Origin: Haloarcula sp. H-GB4
GTDB taxonomy: Archaea; Halobacteriota; Halobacteria; Halobacteriales; Haloarculaceae
Length of the DNA stretch: 64,000 nt
Assembly (NCBI RefSeq): GCF_030848575.1
Contig: NZ_JAVDDX010000005.1
Location: 108,766-172,765 of the forward strand
Reading direction: 5' to 3'
Shown one piece after another: positions 57,183-64,000 of this stretch; within the stretch, counting starts at the first letter, position 1; each line of letters opens with the position of its first letter. The notes under the pieces were generated by a model. The model saw only the letters and a program-made list of their open reading frames with translations. It did no database searches and was not told the origin of the DNA. Position numbers and translations under genes: made by a program.

Positions 57183-57572
57183 ATGAAAACAGCCGAGTCC
57201 CCCACCACGACTAGCGAGGGTTCGCCACCAGACCAGTGGATATCCCGCCAGCCCAGCGGGGCCCGTGATCTCGACTTCCAGCAGATTCGAGAGCGCCAGT
57301 CAGCGACGTGGAACACCGCCCTCGATGCTGATGTCGACGTGACAAAGGGTAGTCGCCCGGATCTGTTTCTCGTCTCCGTCGACGACGACTGTCCCGTGAA
57401 TTGCTCGCTGGCTGAGCATCCCAACGGGACCCACGCTGGCTGGTGCAGCTGCGAGGCCTTCCAGACGACCACCGTCTGTCCACATCTCTGTGTCCTTCGT
57501 CAGTACGCTGCTCTCGGTGATCTCGCCCTTCCGGAACGAATAAGCGATAGTCAGTCGTCGTCTGCTGTGTAA
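57183..57572 (+). CDS. SWIM zinc-finger protein
   Basis: A 129-aa protein with a SWIM finger CxCx8CxH: C88, C90, C99 and H101 (GWCSCEAFQTTTVCPHLC). The preceding strands (RPDLFLVSVDDDCPVNCSL) fit the SWIM fold, which binds DNA or protein. It is the only plus-strand gene in this stretch, and its last 22 bases overlap the 3' end of the relE-like gene tail to tail. Confidence 0.72.
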   Translation: MKTAESPTTTSEGSPPDQWISRQPSGARDLDFQQIRERQSATWNTALDADVDVTKGSRPDLFLVSVDDDCPVNCSLAEHPNGTHAGWCSCEAFQTTTVCPHLCVLRQYAALGDLALPERISDSQSSSAV

Positions 57573-57838
57573 GCACCACTCCGGTGTTCGATTCTGTGGA
57601 CTTCAAGTACCGAAGCATCGTGTGCGAGTACACACGCAAGACGGTACGTACCAACCCGAAGCTTCCAGAACGGCCCGCCAGTCAGTGGCTCTAGGAAATC
57701 CTTTGGCTCCCGCCATGTTGAGTCAACAACCTCATCAAGTTTTGAAACGATTCGGTCCTGAACGTGCGTATCAAGATCACTGAACTGCCCAGTGGCACGC
57801 TCAGTGAACTTCCACGTCCACTCCTCGTCACTCGTCAT
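57551..57838 (-). CDS. RelE/ParE-type toxin
   Basis: A 95-aa toxin-sized protein with the RelE superfamily pattern: FTERATGQFSDLDTHVQDRI, then FLEPLTGGPFWKLRVGTYRL and VLEVHRIEHRSGAY. The central WKLRVGxYRL is the RelE core strand pair. It overlaps the antitoxin gene by 11 bases. Ribosome-dependent mRNA cleavage is known for the family; not tested here. Confidence 0.8.
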   Translation of the reverse strand: MTSDEEWTWKFTERATGQFSDLDTHVQDRIVSKLDEVVDSTWREPKDFLEPLTGGPFWKLRVGTYRLACVLAHDASVLEVHRIEHRSGAYTADDD

Positions 57839-58124
57839 TACCGTCTTGATTCATCATGGCACGGACTTCCTCACGCGAAACCAGTTCAGCATCACCCACG
57901 CGGAGATCGTGCTCGCTCGCGGCGATCTGTTTCCACCCACTCCGACTAAATTCGGGATGTTTCACTGCATCCCGAGCGACGTGGCGAAGGAACTCGCTCC
58001 GTGAGTTGAACCCCTCTTCTTGCCACGTCGCATCGATATCCTCAAGAAAGGATTTGCTCAATCGGAGGTTTATTTGTACCATCTCTGGACCACCGTTTCC
58101 AGTATCGCTATCTGCATCAGACAT
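57828..58124 (-). CDS. Ribbon-helix-helix antitoxin
   Basis: A 98-aa protein. ATG 58124 is preferred over GTG 58130. Residues about 12-50 form an RHH domain (VQINLRLSKSFLEDIDATWQ...SRSEFLRHVARDAV). The C-terminal tail would wrap the toxin. RHH antitoxins repress their own promoter. TATACAC and GTGTA words about 58125-58150 surround the start and may be that operator. Confidence 0.78.
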   Translation of the reverse strand: MSDADSDTGNGGPEMVQINLRLSKSFLEDIDATWQEEGFNSRSEFLRHVARDAVKHPEFSRSGWKQIAASEHDLRVGDAELVSREEVRAMMNQDGNDE

Positions 58125-58206
58125 ATACACATGCTATACGCTGGTGTAGTATAATTCTTCACCTATTGTGCGGAGCATGAGTACTCTGCCGAATAGTGTA
58201 TCGTCA

Positions 58207-58593
58207 TCAGTCGCTGCTCACCGTAACATCAGTCAGTGGTCGGACATCAACACGCCCAGTCCGGTCGTGGTCAAGACACTGGCACAGTCGCCTCCGAACC
58301 GTCGCTTGCGAACACGGTTCCACAGCAACGCCTACTCGTGGATCGTCCCGAATCTGAACATACTCCGCGTCGACGTCCAGTTGCGTGTGCTTGACCCGAC
58401 ACCAGATTGTCTTCTCCCATTCCTGCCCTAGATCGGTCACATATCGAGCAGCCAGCGCTTCGTGGTGAAGCTCGACGAGAACTCGTTCGACAAACGATAC
58501 GACCTTCGTTGGCGACCGTAGCGCCGGGACCGACCCAAGAGCAGTCTCGGAGTCGTGCTGTGCCGCCGATTCGGGAGTATCAGTTACAGACAT
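58207..58593 (-). CDS. Hypothetical protein behind a hairpin leader
   Basis: A 128-aa protein from ATG 58593 (MSVTDTPESAAQHDSE). The middle (VVSFVERVLVELHHEALAARYVTDLGQEWEK) is helical and the end is a beta-rich stretch with two cysteines (CSQATVRRRLCQCL). No family recognised. It is preceded by a hairpin leader and follows the TFB gene on the same strand. Confidence 0.55.
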   Translation of the reverse strand: MSVTDTPESAAQHDSETALGSVPALRSPTKVVSFVERVLVELHHEALAARYVTDLGQEWEKTIWCRVKHTQLDVDAEYVQIRDDPRVGVAVEPCSQATVRRRLCQCLDHDRTGRVDVRPLTDVTVSSD

Positions 58594-58623
58594 ACGTTCT
58601 CTCTCAGGACGCGCTTTCTGCCC

Positions 58624-58643
58624 GCCCTGCACCCAATCGGGGC
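58624..58643 (-). promoter_or_regulatory. Hairpin leader of the 58593 gene
   Basis: Minus strand: TTTTGTGT, then GCCCC-GATTGGGTGCA-GGGC. The stem is slightly weaker than in its relatives. It lies 31 bases before ATG 58593. Confidence 0.55.
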
Positions 58644-58668
58644 ACACAAAACAGCCCGTCACGACGCC

Positions 58669-59568
58669 TCAGTCAACGATGTGTTCCTCGATCCGCTGGA
58701 ACCACTGGCGGATCGTCTCTGGGTGCACATCCAGCGGCTCGCTGATCGTCGCCTGTGTGAGTCGGATGTCTGACTCCCGACCAGCAAGATACAGAGCGCC
58801 GGCGGCAACGCCATCCGGTCGCCCGTTGACCTCAGCGGACTCGGTTGCCCGCTCTACCAGTTCGAGTGCCTGCTGTCGAACCTCCGGCGCAACATCAAGC
58901 GGAAGGTCCGAGCAAATCCGTGCCACCCAGTCCACCGGGAGCGATACCGGAATCGAGAGTTCGAGTTCCACGAGGAACGTCCGGTAGCAGTTCCATATAC
59001 GTGAGTCAGAACACCGAGCAACGTCAGCGACCGTCTCCATCGTCACGAGCCCGTTGCATCGGCAGGCAGCGTACACAGCGGCCGCTGCACCGCCTTCAAT
59101 CGACCGTCCGATTAGCAGGTCCGCATCCTGTGCCTCACGGAAGAGCGTGGATGCCCGCTCTTTCACCGACCGACTCTCAGACAACGCACTCGCAATCCGT
59201 CGGACTTCACCGAGCCCGTGAGCAAGGTTCCGGTCGCGCTTGCTGGAGTACTTTGACCGACCGTGGAGCCGACGCTGGCGAGCAAGCCGTCGACGCCGTC
59301 TCGGAGAGATATCTGAGCTCTCAACAGAGCCGATGTTCGTCGACAGGCCTCGGTCGTGGCGAGTGGGCGTCCGGGGAGCACCCGTTCGCTTCTGTTCCTC
59401 CCGATTGTACGTTCGCCACTCCGGCCCGTGGTCGATTTGGTCTGCTTCGGTCACCAGGCCACAGCTCTCGCAGTGCGTTTCCCGTCCGCTGCTATCAAGC
59501 GTGCCGCCACACTCGGGACAGCCCTGTGCAACTGCAAACAGCTCTGTCTGGACAGTTTGTGAAGACAT
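58669..59568 (-). CDS. tfb: Transcription initiation factor TFB, plasmid type
   Basis: A 299-aa general transcription factor. The zinc ribbon has C17, C20, C33 and C36 (CPECGG, CESCGL). The B-reader segment follows (GPEWRTYNREEQKRTGAPRT). Two cyclin-fold repeats occupy about 105-200 and 205-299 (RSIEGGAAAAVYAACR; DGVAAGALYLAGRES). TFB recruits RNA polymerase to TATA-bound TBP. Haloarchaea carry several, and accessory replicons often encode extra ones. Here it sits among SWIM and small unknown genes and may steer their promoters. Confidence 0.85.
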   Translation of the reverse strand: MSSQTVQTELFAVAQGCPECGGTLDSSGRETHCESCGLVTEADQIDHGPEWRTYNREEQKRTGAPRTPTRHDRGLSTNIGSVESSDISPRRRRRLARQRRLHGRSKYSSKRDRNLAHGLGEVRRIASALSESRSVKERASTLFREAQDADLLIGRSIEGGAAAAVYAACRCNGLVTMETVADVARCSDSRIWNCYRTFLVELELSIPVSLPVDWVARICSDLPLDVAPEVRQQALELVERATESAEVNGRPDGVAAGALYLAGRESDIRLTQATISEPLDVHPETIRQWFQRIEEHIVD

Positions 59569-59581
59569 TGAGAAGATATCT

Positions 59582-59596
59582 CTCAGCCGACTGGAG
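59582..59596 (-). promoter_or_regulatory. Hairpin leader of the TFB gene
   Basis: Minus strand: TTTTCTGACC, then CTC-CAGTCGGCT-GAG. The stem is short (3 bp) but the AGTCGGCTG word is retained, 13 bases before ATG 59568. Confidence 0.5.
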
Positions 59597-59623
59597 GGTC
59601 AGAAAACACGCTGCGTCGCCCGG

Positions 59624-60310
59624 TCAGGCGTCGGGCAGTTTCCCATCCGGGCGCGGGACTCGCTTGGCTTCGATCTCGATCTCGACCCGGCGACGGTGCT
59701 TGCATCGCTCGGCGGTATCGGGACAACTGCAGGTCTCCTCAAGCACGTCAACCTCGTACCGGCTCTCTGACGCCGAGTGGACCTCGTAGCGACCGGGCTT
59801 TGCGAGAAAGGAGACATCTATATCTTCCCGTTTCGCTCGCTTCGTGCGTGGCTCGTCCTCAGAAGTGACGGCCAAGGGGTCCTCCGTGGGGTCTGTGACG
59901 CCACCGTCATTGAACCGCACCTGCATGACCCCACCGTCAGCGACCGCTTTTGATGATTCGCCGTCGACGTGCATACCGAACTGGTCGTCGAGAGCGTCGT
60001 CGTCCACCCATTGCGGGATGGGTTGCTCGCCGGTCGCGAAGGCGACTCGCTTCTCGTGCTTGCACTCCTTTTCGGGGTTGTACTGCTTCCACGGACACTC
60101 GCAACTCCCTGTTCGAGTGTCGTAGAGGTACTCTGAACCCGAACTAGAGTTGACCAAGAAGAGGTCGTCGGCGTTTCGTGCCCGACCAACCGAGTCCATC
60201 ACAGTCATCACTTCGGTCAACGCCGAAACAGTGCGGCTGTTCGGGCTGGCCTCTGCAATCTCACTCTCGTCGATGCTGCCGGCGTCGCTACTGGATTCTG
60301 TGGTAGCCAT
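59624..60310 (-). CDS. Double SWIM-like zinc-finger protein
   Basis: A 228-aa protein from ATG 60310. Two SWIM-type CxC...CxH sites are visible: C70, C72, C83, H85 (SCECPWKQYNPEKECKHEKR) and C194, C196, C203, H205 (CSCPDTAERCKHRRR). The linker is acidic with a central beta stretch. It resembles haloarchaeal plasmid SWIM proteins of unknown role. Its leader is of the GCCCC type. It is adjacent to the TFB gene (55 bases). Confidence 0.7.
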   Translation of the reverse strand: MATTESSSDAGSIDESEIAEASPNSRTVSALTEVMTVMDSVGRARNADDLFLVNSSSGSEYLYDTRTGSCECPWKQYNPEKECKHEKRVAFATGEQPIPQWVDDDALDDQFGMHVDGESSKAVADGGVMQVRFNDGGVTDPTEDPLAVTSEDEPRTKRAKREDIDVSFLAKPGRYEVHSASESRYEVDVLEETCSCPDTAERCKHRRRVEIEIEAKRVPRPDGKLPDA

Positions 60311-60340
60311 GAATGACAGGCGGCACGCCCTCTCTGGGAC

Positions 60341-60360
60341 GCCCCTCACCCTGCTGGGGC
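60341..60360 (-). promoter_or_regulatory. Hairpin leader of the double-SWIM gene
   Basis: Minus strand: TTTTCTGC, then GCCCC-AGCAGGGTGA-GGGGC, 30 bases before ATG 60310. Confidence 0.65.
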
Positions 60361-60384
60361 GCAGAAAATCCACCTAATGCACCG

Positions 60385-60594
60385 TCAGACCATCCCAGAA
60401 GGCCGTCTCGTGGTGCAAATGAACGTTATGAGGGACTTGCGTGCATCGGCTTTGTCGTCACATTCCCATACCGTGTTTGGGCCACCGAATACCCAGCTGT
60501 CAAGCTCGTCAGAGTACCGCATACCGACTGTCTTGCCATTGAGGTCATTCTTGAAGGCCAACGGGTCGGTGCTGACAAGTGTCCAGTCTAGCAT
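60385..60594 (-). CDS. Small hypothetical protein, third of a coupled trio
   Basis: A 69-aa protein whose ATG 60594 overlaps the preceding stop. The sequence MLDWTLVSTDPLAFKNDLNG, with a hydrophobic core and cysteines, has no recognised family. Its role is probably tied to the two small genes upstream. Confidence 0.5.
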   Translation of the reverse strand: MLDWTLVSTDPLAFKNDLNGKTVGMRYSDELDSWVFGGPNTVWECDDKADARKSLITFICTTRRPSGMV

Positions 60595-60776
60595 CGGTCG
60601 GTCAGCTCCTCGTGGGCGTCGAGATTGACCACTGGAATGACGCCCTCAATCTCCTCTTTGTCGTACTCTTCACAGATGAGGCCAAAGATATCGTTCGCGA
60701 GAGCAGCAGGCTCGTCTTGCTCGATGTCAGCCGGTCCGATACCCTCGACAATCATGAACAGGCGGTCGTCACTCAT
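60588..60776 (-). CDS. Small hypothetical protein, second of a coupled trio
   Basis: A 62-aa acidic protein (MSDDRLFMIVEGIGPADIEQ) overlapping both neighbours by 7-8 bases. The pattern of strands and a helix (AALANDIFGLICEEYDKEEI) could be one small alpha/beta unit. Function unknown. Confidence 0.5.
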   Translation of the reverse strand: MSDDRLFMIVEGIGPADIEQDEPAALANDIFGLICEEYDKEEIEGVIPVVNLDAHEELTDRC

Positions 60777-60972
60777 TGTCGACCTCCTCGACGAGTAGTG
60801 TCGTTTCGGTCAATGGATCGCGGGAGGTCGACAGGTTCTCGGAAGTTTCCAGCGTTTCCTCGACTAACTCGACCAGTGCCCTCGGGGCATCGCCAAAGTG
60901 AACGATGGCGTCGGGGTCGGGATAACTGTCGTATTGCTGTGCAGTCGTCTCGTCTGTCTTGTTCTTACTCAT
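60769..60972 (-). CDS. Small hypothetical protein, first of a coupled trio
   Basis: A 67-aa acidic protein from ATG 60972 (MSKNKTDETTAQQYDSYPDP). It is the only one of the three with a leader, so the three small genes probably share one transcript. No family recognised. Its start resembles the 8-codon stump MSENNRVS at 63.67 kb. Confidence 0.5.
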   Translation of the reverse strand: MSKNKTDETTAQQYDSYPDPDAIVHFGDAPRALVELVEETLETSENLSTSRDPLTETTLLVEEVDNE

Positions 60973-61002
60973 AATCGGTATGTAGAGCGCCCTCAGTGGG
61001 AC

Positions 61003-61022
61003 GCCCCTCACCCGACTGGGGC
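61003..61022 (-). promoter_or_regulatory. Hairpin leader of the small-gene trio
   Basis: Minus strand: ATTTCTGT, then GCCCC-AGTCGGGTGA-GGGGC, 30 bases before ATG 60972. The sequence between hairpin and start (GGGCGCTCTACATA) is also similar to that of the 63.7 kb copy. Confidence 0.65.
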
Positions 61023-61342
61023 ACAGAAATCACGCGACAGTGTTTCTGGAGTTTCCGCTCAACCGGACAAGTACCGTAGATGTCCTTGTAGTAGCAGCGG
61101 AGAAAGTCACTCATCAGCTCTGGAGGGGTCTCTTGTTCGTCCCGTCTACGCCGGAGCGACCACGTCGAACTCTTCGAGAACTTTGAAGCAGAGGGACTCA
61201 AACAACGCTAACCTCAGCTCCCACGCCATTGAAGAACAACTCTGCCGAAAGATTATCTTGCAGGATCGATGGCCCATTCCACCTCAGTGTTCACCTACCC
61301 TTTGTGTGGTGATTATTCTATGCCACCCACAGCATCTCCCAG
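61023..61342. other. Spacer with no supported gene
   Basis: A minus-strand frame (60965-61201, reading SDFLRCYYKDIYGTCPVERK) runs through the leader and is probably the decayed end of an upstream gene. The stretch 61200-61342 separates it from the transducer. Confidence 0.35.
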
Positions 61343-62917
61343 TTAGTCCGTCGTCACTCCAGCACTTACAGTCTCTGACTGGGCCTGTTGTTCCTGTACA
61401 TCAAACTGAGCGACGAGAGAGAGCAGTCGCTCTGCACTGTCTGACAGCGAGTCCGCACTGGTCGCGATTTCCTGAATTGTCGCAGTCTGTTCCTCCGTCG
61501 CTGCCGACACTTCCTGTGCCTGTTCGGCTGTCTGGTCGCTAATTGAGGTTACCTCGTCCAGCATCGTGACGACTTTCTGTCCGGAATCAGCTTGTTGATC
61601 GGTGGCTTGGCTGACCGACTGGATCGCGCTGCTGGCCTCCTCAACTTCAGTGACAATTCTGTTCAGTGCGGTGGCTGTCTCATCAATCGTCTCCCGGGTT
61701 TCCTCAACTTCCGACTGAGTGTCATAGATGTCGTTGGCGACACTTTCTGTCGAGTCTTCAATACCCTCAATGAGCGTCTCAACTTCCTGGGTTGCCTCAG
61801 CAGTCTCACCGGCCAGCGATTTGATTTCGGACGCCACAACAGCAAATCCTTCACCCGCCTCGCCGGCACGTGCGGCCTCAATCGACGCGTTGAGCGCGAG
61901 CATATTCGTCTGTTCCGCGATGTCGTTTATTAGGTTCACAACCTCCTCGATTCGTTCAACAGCGTTCTGGAGGTCGGCTACCTCCGAAACGGTTTCATCA
62001 GTTCGAGCTTCGAGCTTGGCCATCTTTTCGACAGCCGTCCCGGCCGCTTCTTCGCCCTCTTGGCCCAGTTCTGCGGCCTGCTGTGACTGGGTGGCGACTT
62101 CTTCTGACGAGGAGGCTATCTCCTCAATTGTCGCCGATAGGTCACTCATCTCGCTACTCGCTTCGTTGATTTTCTCGCTCTGTGTTTCCGTTCCAGCAGA
62201 AATCTCTTCAGTGCTCTCAGCGACTTCTGCACTGGCGGACCGAATATCCGAAGCGCCGCCTGTGACTTCTGTGCTTTCCGTGTCAACCTGCTGTGCAAAG
62301 GATTGAATCTCGGCGATAACGGTTTGGAGTTCGTCCATCATCGAGTTGAACCCAGACCCAATTCTCGCCATCGCATCGTTCTGGCTGTCCGCATTTACCC
62401 GGACGGTAAGATCTCCGGCCGCTGCTCGTTCCATCGCCTGGCCGTAGGACGTGGCAGTCGATTCCAGATCTGCGGTCAACTGCTCAAGCTCTGCCTCACG
62501 TTCTTCGATCTCTGCGCGCGCCTCTTCAGATTCACGTTGCGCGTCTTTTGCCTGTTTGCGCTGTTTGTTCGCCTTCTGTTTCGCTTGCTCTGCCTCCTGT
62601 CGTTTCGTCTCTGCTTCATCGACCAATTCTCGCATTTCTGTGACCAGCGAGAGGGTCGCTGTGCCCCCAATTGCAAAGACAGCAACGGTGGATGTCATCA
62701 ACGGCCCTGTCGCGAGGTTGAATACTTCCTCGTAGATGCCAGCCTTCTCTAACATGAGGCTGAACGTCCAGACGGCGCCGAGCGTGGATGCAAAGCTGAA
62801 CGTCAGCCAGAAGGCCGATTCGGCCTCAGTGTCCCGATAATTGAGCCAGCCGAGCGCCGTCGCAGCAATAAAGCCGAGCGCGCCCAGACCATCGAAGACA
62901 GGTGTAATTCCGACCAT
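61343..62917 (-). CDS. Halobacterial transducer (methyl-accepting chemotaxis protein)
   Basis: A 524-aa transducer. Three or four helices cover residues about 8-95 ([35 protein letters not shown]). A charged coiled coil, a HAMP-like segment (about 150-200) and the signalling hairpin follow; its tip contains [20 protein letters not shown], the CheA/CheW contact. Glu/Gln pairs for methylation flank it ([20 protein letters not shown]). The short membrane part has no ligand domain, which suggests sensing through a partner membrane protein. The gene begins 2 bases after the stop of the small membrane protein gene. Confidence 0.85.
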   Translation of the reverse strand: MVGITPVFDGLGALGFIAATALGWLNYRDTEAESAFWLTFSFASTLGAVWTFSLMLEKAGIYEEVFNLATGPLMTSTVAVFAIGGTATLSLVTEMRELVDEAETKRQEAEQAKQKANKQRKQAKDAQRESEEARAEIEEREAELEQLTADLESTATSYGQAMERAAAGDLTVRVNADSQNDAMARIGSGFNSMMDELQTVIAEIQSFAQQVDTESTEVTGGASDIRSASAEVAESTEEISAGTETQSEKINEASSEMSDLSATIEEIASSSEEVATQSQQAAELGQEGEEAAGTAVEKMAKLEARTDETVSEVADLQNAVERIEEVVNLINDIAEQTNMLALNASIEAARAGEAGEGFAVVASEIKSLAGETAEATQEVETLIEGIEDSTESVANDIYDTQSEVEETRETIDETATALNRIVTEVEEASSAIQSVSQATDQQADSGQKVVTMLDEVTSISDQTAEQAQEVSAATEEQTATIQEIATSADSLSDSAERLLSLVAQFDVQEQQAQSETVSAGVTTD

Positions 62918-62919
62918 TG

Positions 62920-63201
62920 TTAGCTCTCCGTCTTAATCCGGTTCTCACGACGAAGATAGGCGGCCAGGAAGAAGGTAAGCCCAGCAACACCGATTCCAAC
63001 GCCGTGCTCAACAAAATTCAGTACCTCACCGAGGACGACCGCTTCGAGGTTCGTTGCGACCATGCCGACCACAAGAAGGACGTACCCGGCGGTGAACCAC
63101 CGAGTCTCCTCCCGGTACTGTGAGAGAACAGGTACTAAACCGATTATTGCAACGAGCAGACCTACAACTTCCAGTGTTCCGAATGGGCCAATACCGACCA
63201 T
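62920..63201 (-). CDS. Small membrane protein paired with the transducer
   Basis: A 93-aa protein with three helices ([52 protein letters not shown]). It starts [14 protein letters not shown], like the transducer's [14 protein letters not shown], and the genes are 2 bases apart. The arrangement recalls sensor-plus-Htr pairs, but no retinal-binding lysine or metal site is visible. It may be an accessory or sensor subunit of unknown stimulus. Confidence 0.65.
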   Translation of the reverse strand: MVGIGPFGTLEVVGLLVAIIGLVPVLSQYREETRWFTAGYVLLVVGMVATNLEAVVLGEVLNFVEHGVGIGVAGLTFFLAAYLRRENRIKTES

Positions 63202-63514
63202 GTTTGGTCAGGGGATTTCATTTTAAAAAGTCTCCCGCCCATAGCATCAAAATCGATAATAATGGCAGAATTAAAGAGATATATTTTATTTATTCATACA
63301 CGACAACTACATCAAATAAGTGGCCGTGTTGATGTGAAGCATACATTACCGCTTTGCTATCCTAAGCAACTGTGAAAATGTTGTATTAGATATCTATCAT
63401 CGTGTTTTTGTCATAGCCTAAACTTCTCACAGCTACCTCACGGCACATAGGCGCCATACGTTGGTCACCACTGGGAGTGGCAGGTTTGCAGCCCAGTCAG
63501 AATGACAGGTCGAA
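63202..63514. other. Intergenic spacer upstream of the transducer pair
   Basis: AT-rich at 63260-63320, where a promoter for the leftward membrane protein/transducer transcript is likely. No gene seen. Confidence 0.4.
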
Positions 63515-63659
63515 GGTGTCATAGAACGGTTGATATGATTTTGTGTTACTGGATGAGAGGGGGTGGCTGTTGCTACCCCTGAGTAGCGGCGATAATGTCA
63601 ATCTCTCAGTTAGCGGTTTTCAGGGAGCTACTGAACTGTGCGAGTAGTTCTATGACACC
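63515..63659. mobile_element. 145-bp MITE-like element with 13-bp terminal inverted repeats
   Basis: GGTGTCATAGAAC at 63515-63527 and its exact reverse complement at 63647-63659 bracket 145 bases with no open frame. No clear target duplication is visible. It abuts and truncates the short reading frame behind the hairpin leader at 63707. Confidence 0.6.
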
Positions 63660-63674
63660 CTATTGTTTTCACTC
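63648..63674 (-). pseudogene. Eight-codon stump of a leader-controlled gene
   Basis: From ATG 63674 on the minus strand the frame reads MSENNRVS, stop. The start region resembles that of the 60972 gene (MSKNKTDE). The frame runs into the terminal repeat of the MITE-like element, so I read it as a gene cut after six native codons. Confidence 0.5.
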
Positions 63675-63706
63675 ATACTTGATATGCAGAGCGCCCTTCG
63701 TGGGAC

Positions 63707-63726
63707 GCCCCTCACCCCACTGGGGC
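63707..63726 (-). promoter_or_regulatory. Hairpin leader without an intact gene
   Basis: Minus strand: ATTTCTGT, then GCCCC-AGTGGGGTGA-GGGGC, followed 33 bases later by the ATG of the 8-codon stump. The loop differs by one base from the 61.0 kb copy. Confidence 0.65.
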
Positions 63727-63733
63727 ACAGAAA

Positions 63734-63964
63734 TTACGCGACGGCTTTCTTATCAGCATCCGATTCATCGCGACGGACTTCGCGTGCCCGCAGTCGAAGG
63801 CGAGACTGGACTGGCGTCCGGCTCTCGTGCTGGTTCTCGTAGGCAAGATACTGCTGGATCGTCTCGATGGAGTGCATACAATTGATGCCGGCGACGATTG
63901 GCTGGAGGTGGTCGGCGTCTAACAGCCGTTCAGGAGGGAGTTTGTCGAGAATTGGGTCGCTCAT
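63734..63964 (-). CDS. Small hypothetical protein
   Basis: A 76-aa protein (MSDPILDKLPPERLLDADHL...). The centre (LQPIVAGINCMHSIETIQQYLAYENQHESR) looks like a helical DNA-binding or HTH-like unit, followed by a basic stretch (SRLRLRAREVRRD). GGGGAGGGG just upstream may serve as a Shine-Dalgarno. Its 5' context lies beyond the window. Function unknown. Confidence 0.5.
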   Translation of the reverse strand: MSDPILDKLPPERLLDADHLQPIVAGINCMHSIETIQQYLAYENQHESRTPVQSRLRLRAREVRRDESDADKKAVA

Positions 63965-64000
63965 GTGTCCCCTCCCCGGAAATCATCGAGCGTTGTCCTG

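Overview
The window is haloarchaeal. Coding sequences are GC-rich with very acidic proteins. There is a transcription factor B gene, Tat-type lipoprotein signals, TATA boxes close to start codons, and a halobacterial-style transducer. The closest feel is Haloarcula, but the species cannot be fixed from sequence alone. Accessory content (a ParA partition cassette with iterons, integrase and IS relics, a plasmid-type TFB, a RelE/RHH pair) points to a plasmid, megaplasmid or integrated element rather than core chromosome.

Layout. 1-16.7 kb: a class 1 DISARM anti-phage locus. drmD and drmMI lie on the minus strand; a GHKL-type ATPase, drmA, drmB and drmC lie on the plus strand. They diverge from a control region that holds an 11-bp-arm palindrome around a TATA box. 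drmD carries a frameshift and two in-frame stops. 16.7-20.7 kb: small minus-strand genes and a ParA/acidic-partner cassette preceded by a cluster of CTGTTACAGAT-like repeats. 20.8-21.9 kb: relics of TnpB and an FAD oxidoreductase. 21.9-32.1 kb: a tightly overlapped operon, dppABCDF-type ABC transporter, hydantoinase, M20 carbamoylase/amidohydrolase and DUF3830, with a divergent IclR regulator. It should import and hydrolyse a cyclic ureide or amide.

32.6-46.9 kb: an accessory zone. It starts with a relic of ureC/ureA and a truncated IS4-like transposase. An array of membrane and secreted proteins follows, including tandem lipoprotein paralogues and a PQQ-propeller lipoprotein, then an epimerase-like protein, an intact IS4-like copy and a decayed tyrosine integrase. 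46.9-54.3 kb: what looks like a surface-displayed polymorphic toxin system. A membrane-anchored cohesin protein is divergent from a 1553-aa protein with a signal peptide, dockerin, calcium-type DxD repeats, a VWA domain and a C-terminal toxin-like domain. An overlapping candidate immunity gene follows, then an orphan cassette sharing the pre-toxin linker, with its own candidate immunity gene.

54.3-64 kb: a plasmid-type gene cluster, mainly minus strand. It holds a methylase-like protein, SWIM zinc-finger proteins, TFB, a RelE/RHH module, a two-TM-region transducer with a small membrane partner, and small acidic proteins. Many of these genes, and two at 18 kb, are preceded by the same unusual leader: a TTTTGTG-like run followed by a hairpin whose arms differ in sequence but still pair while the loop stays close to AGTSGGSTG. 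The toxin locus and this leader family are the two most unusual items.
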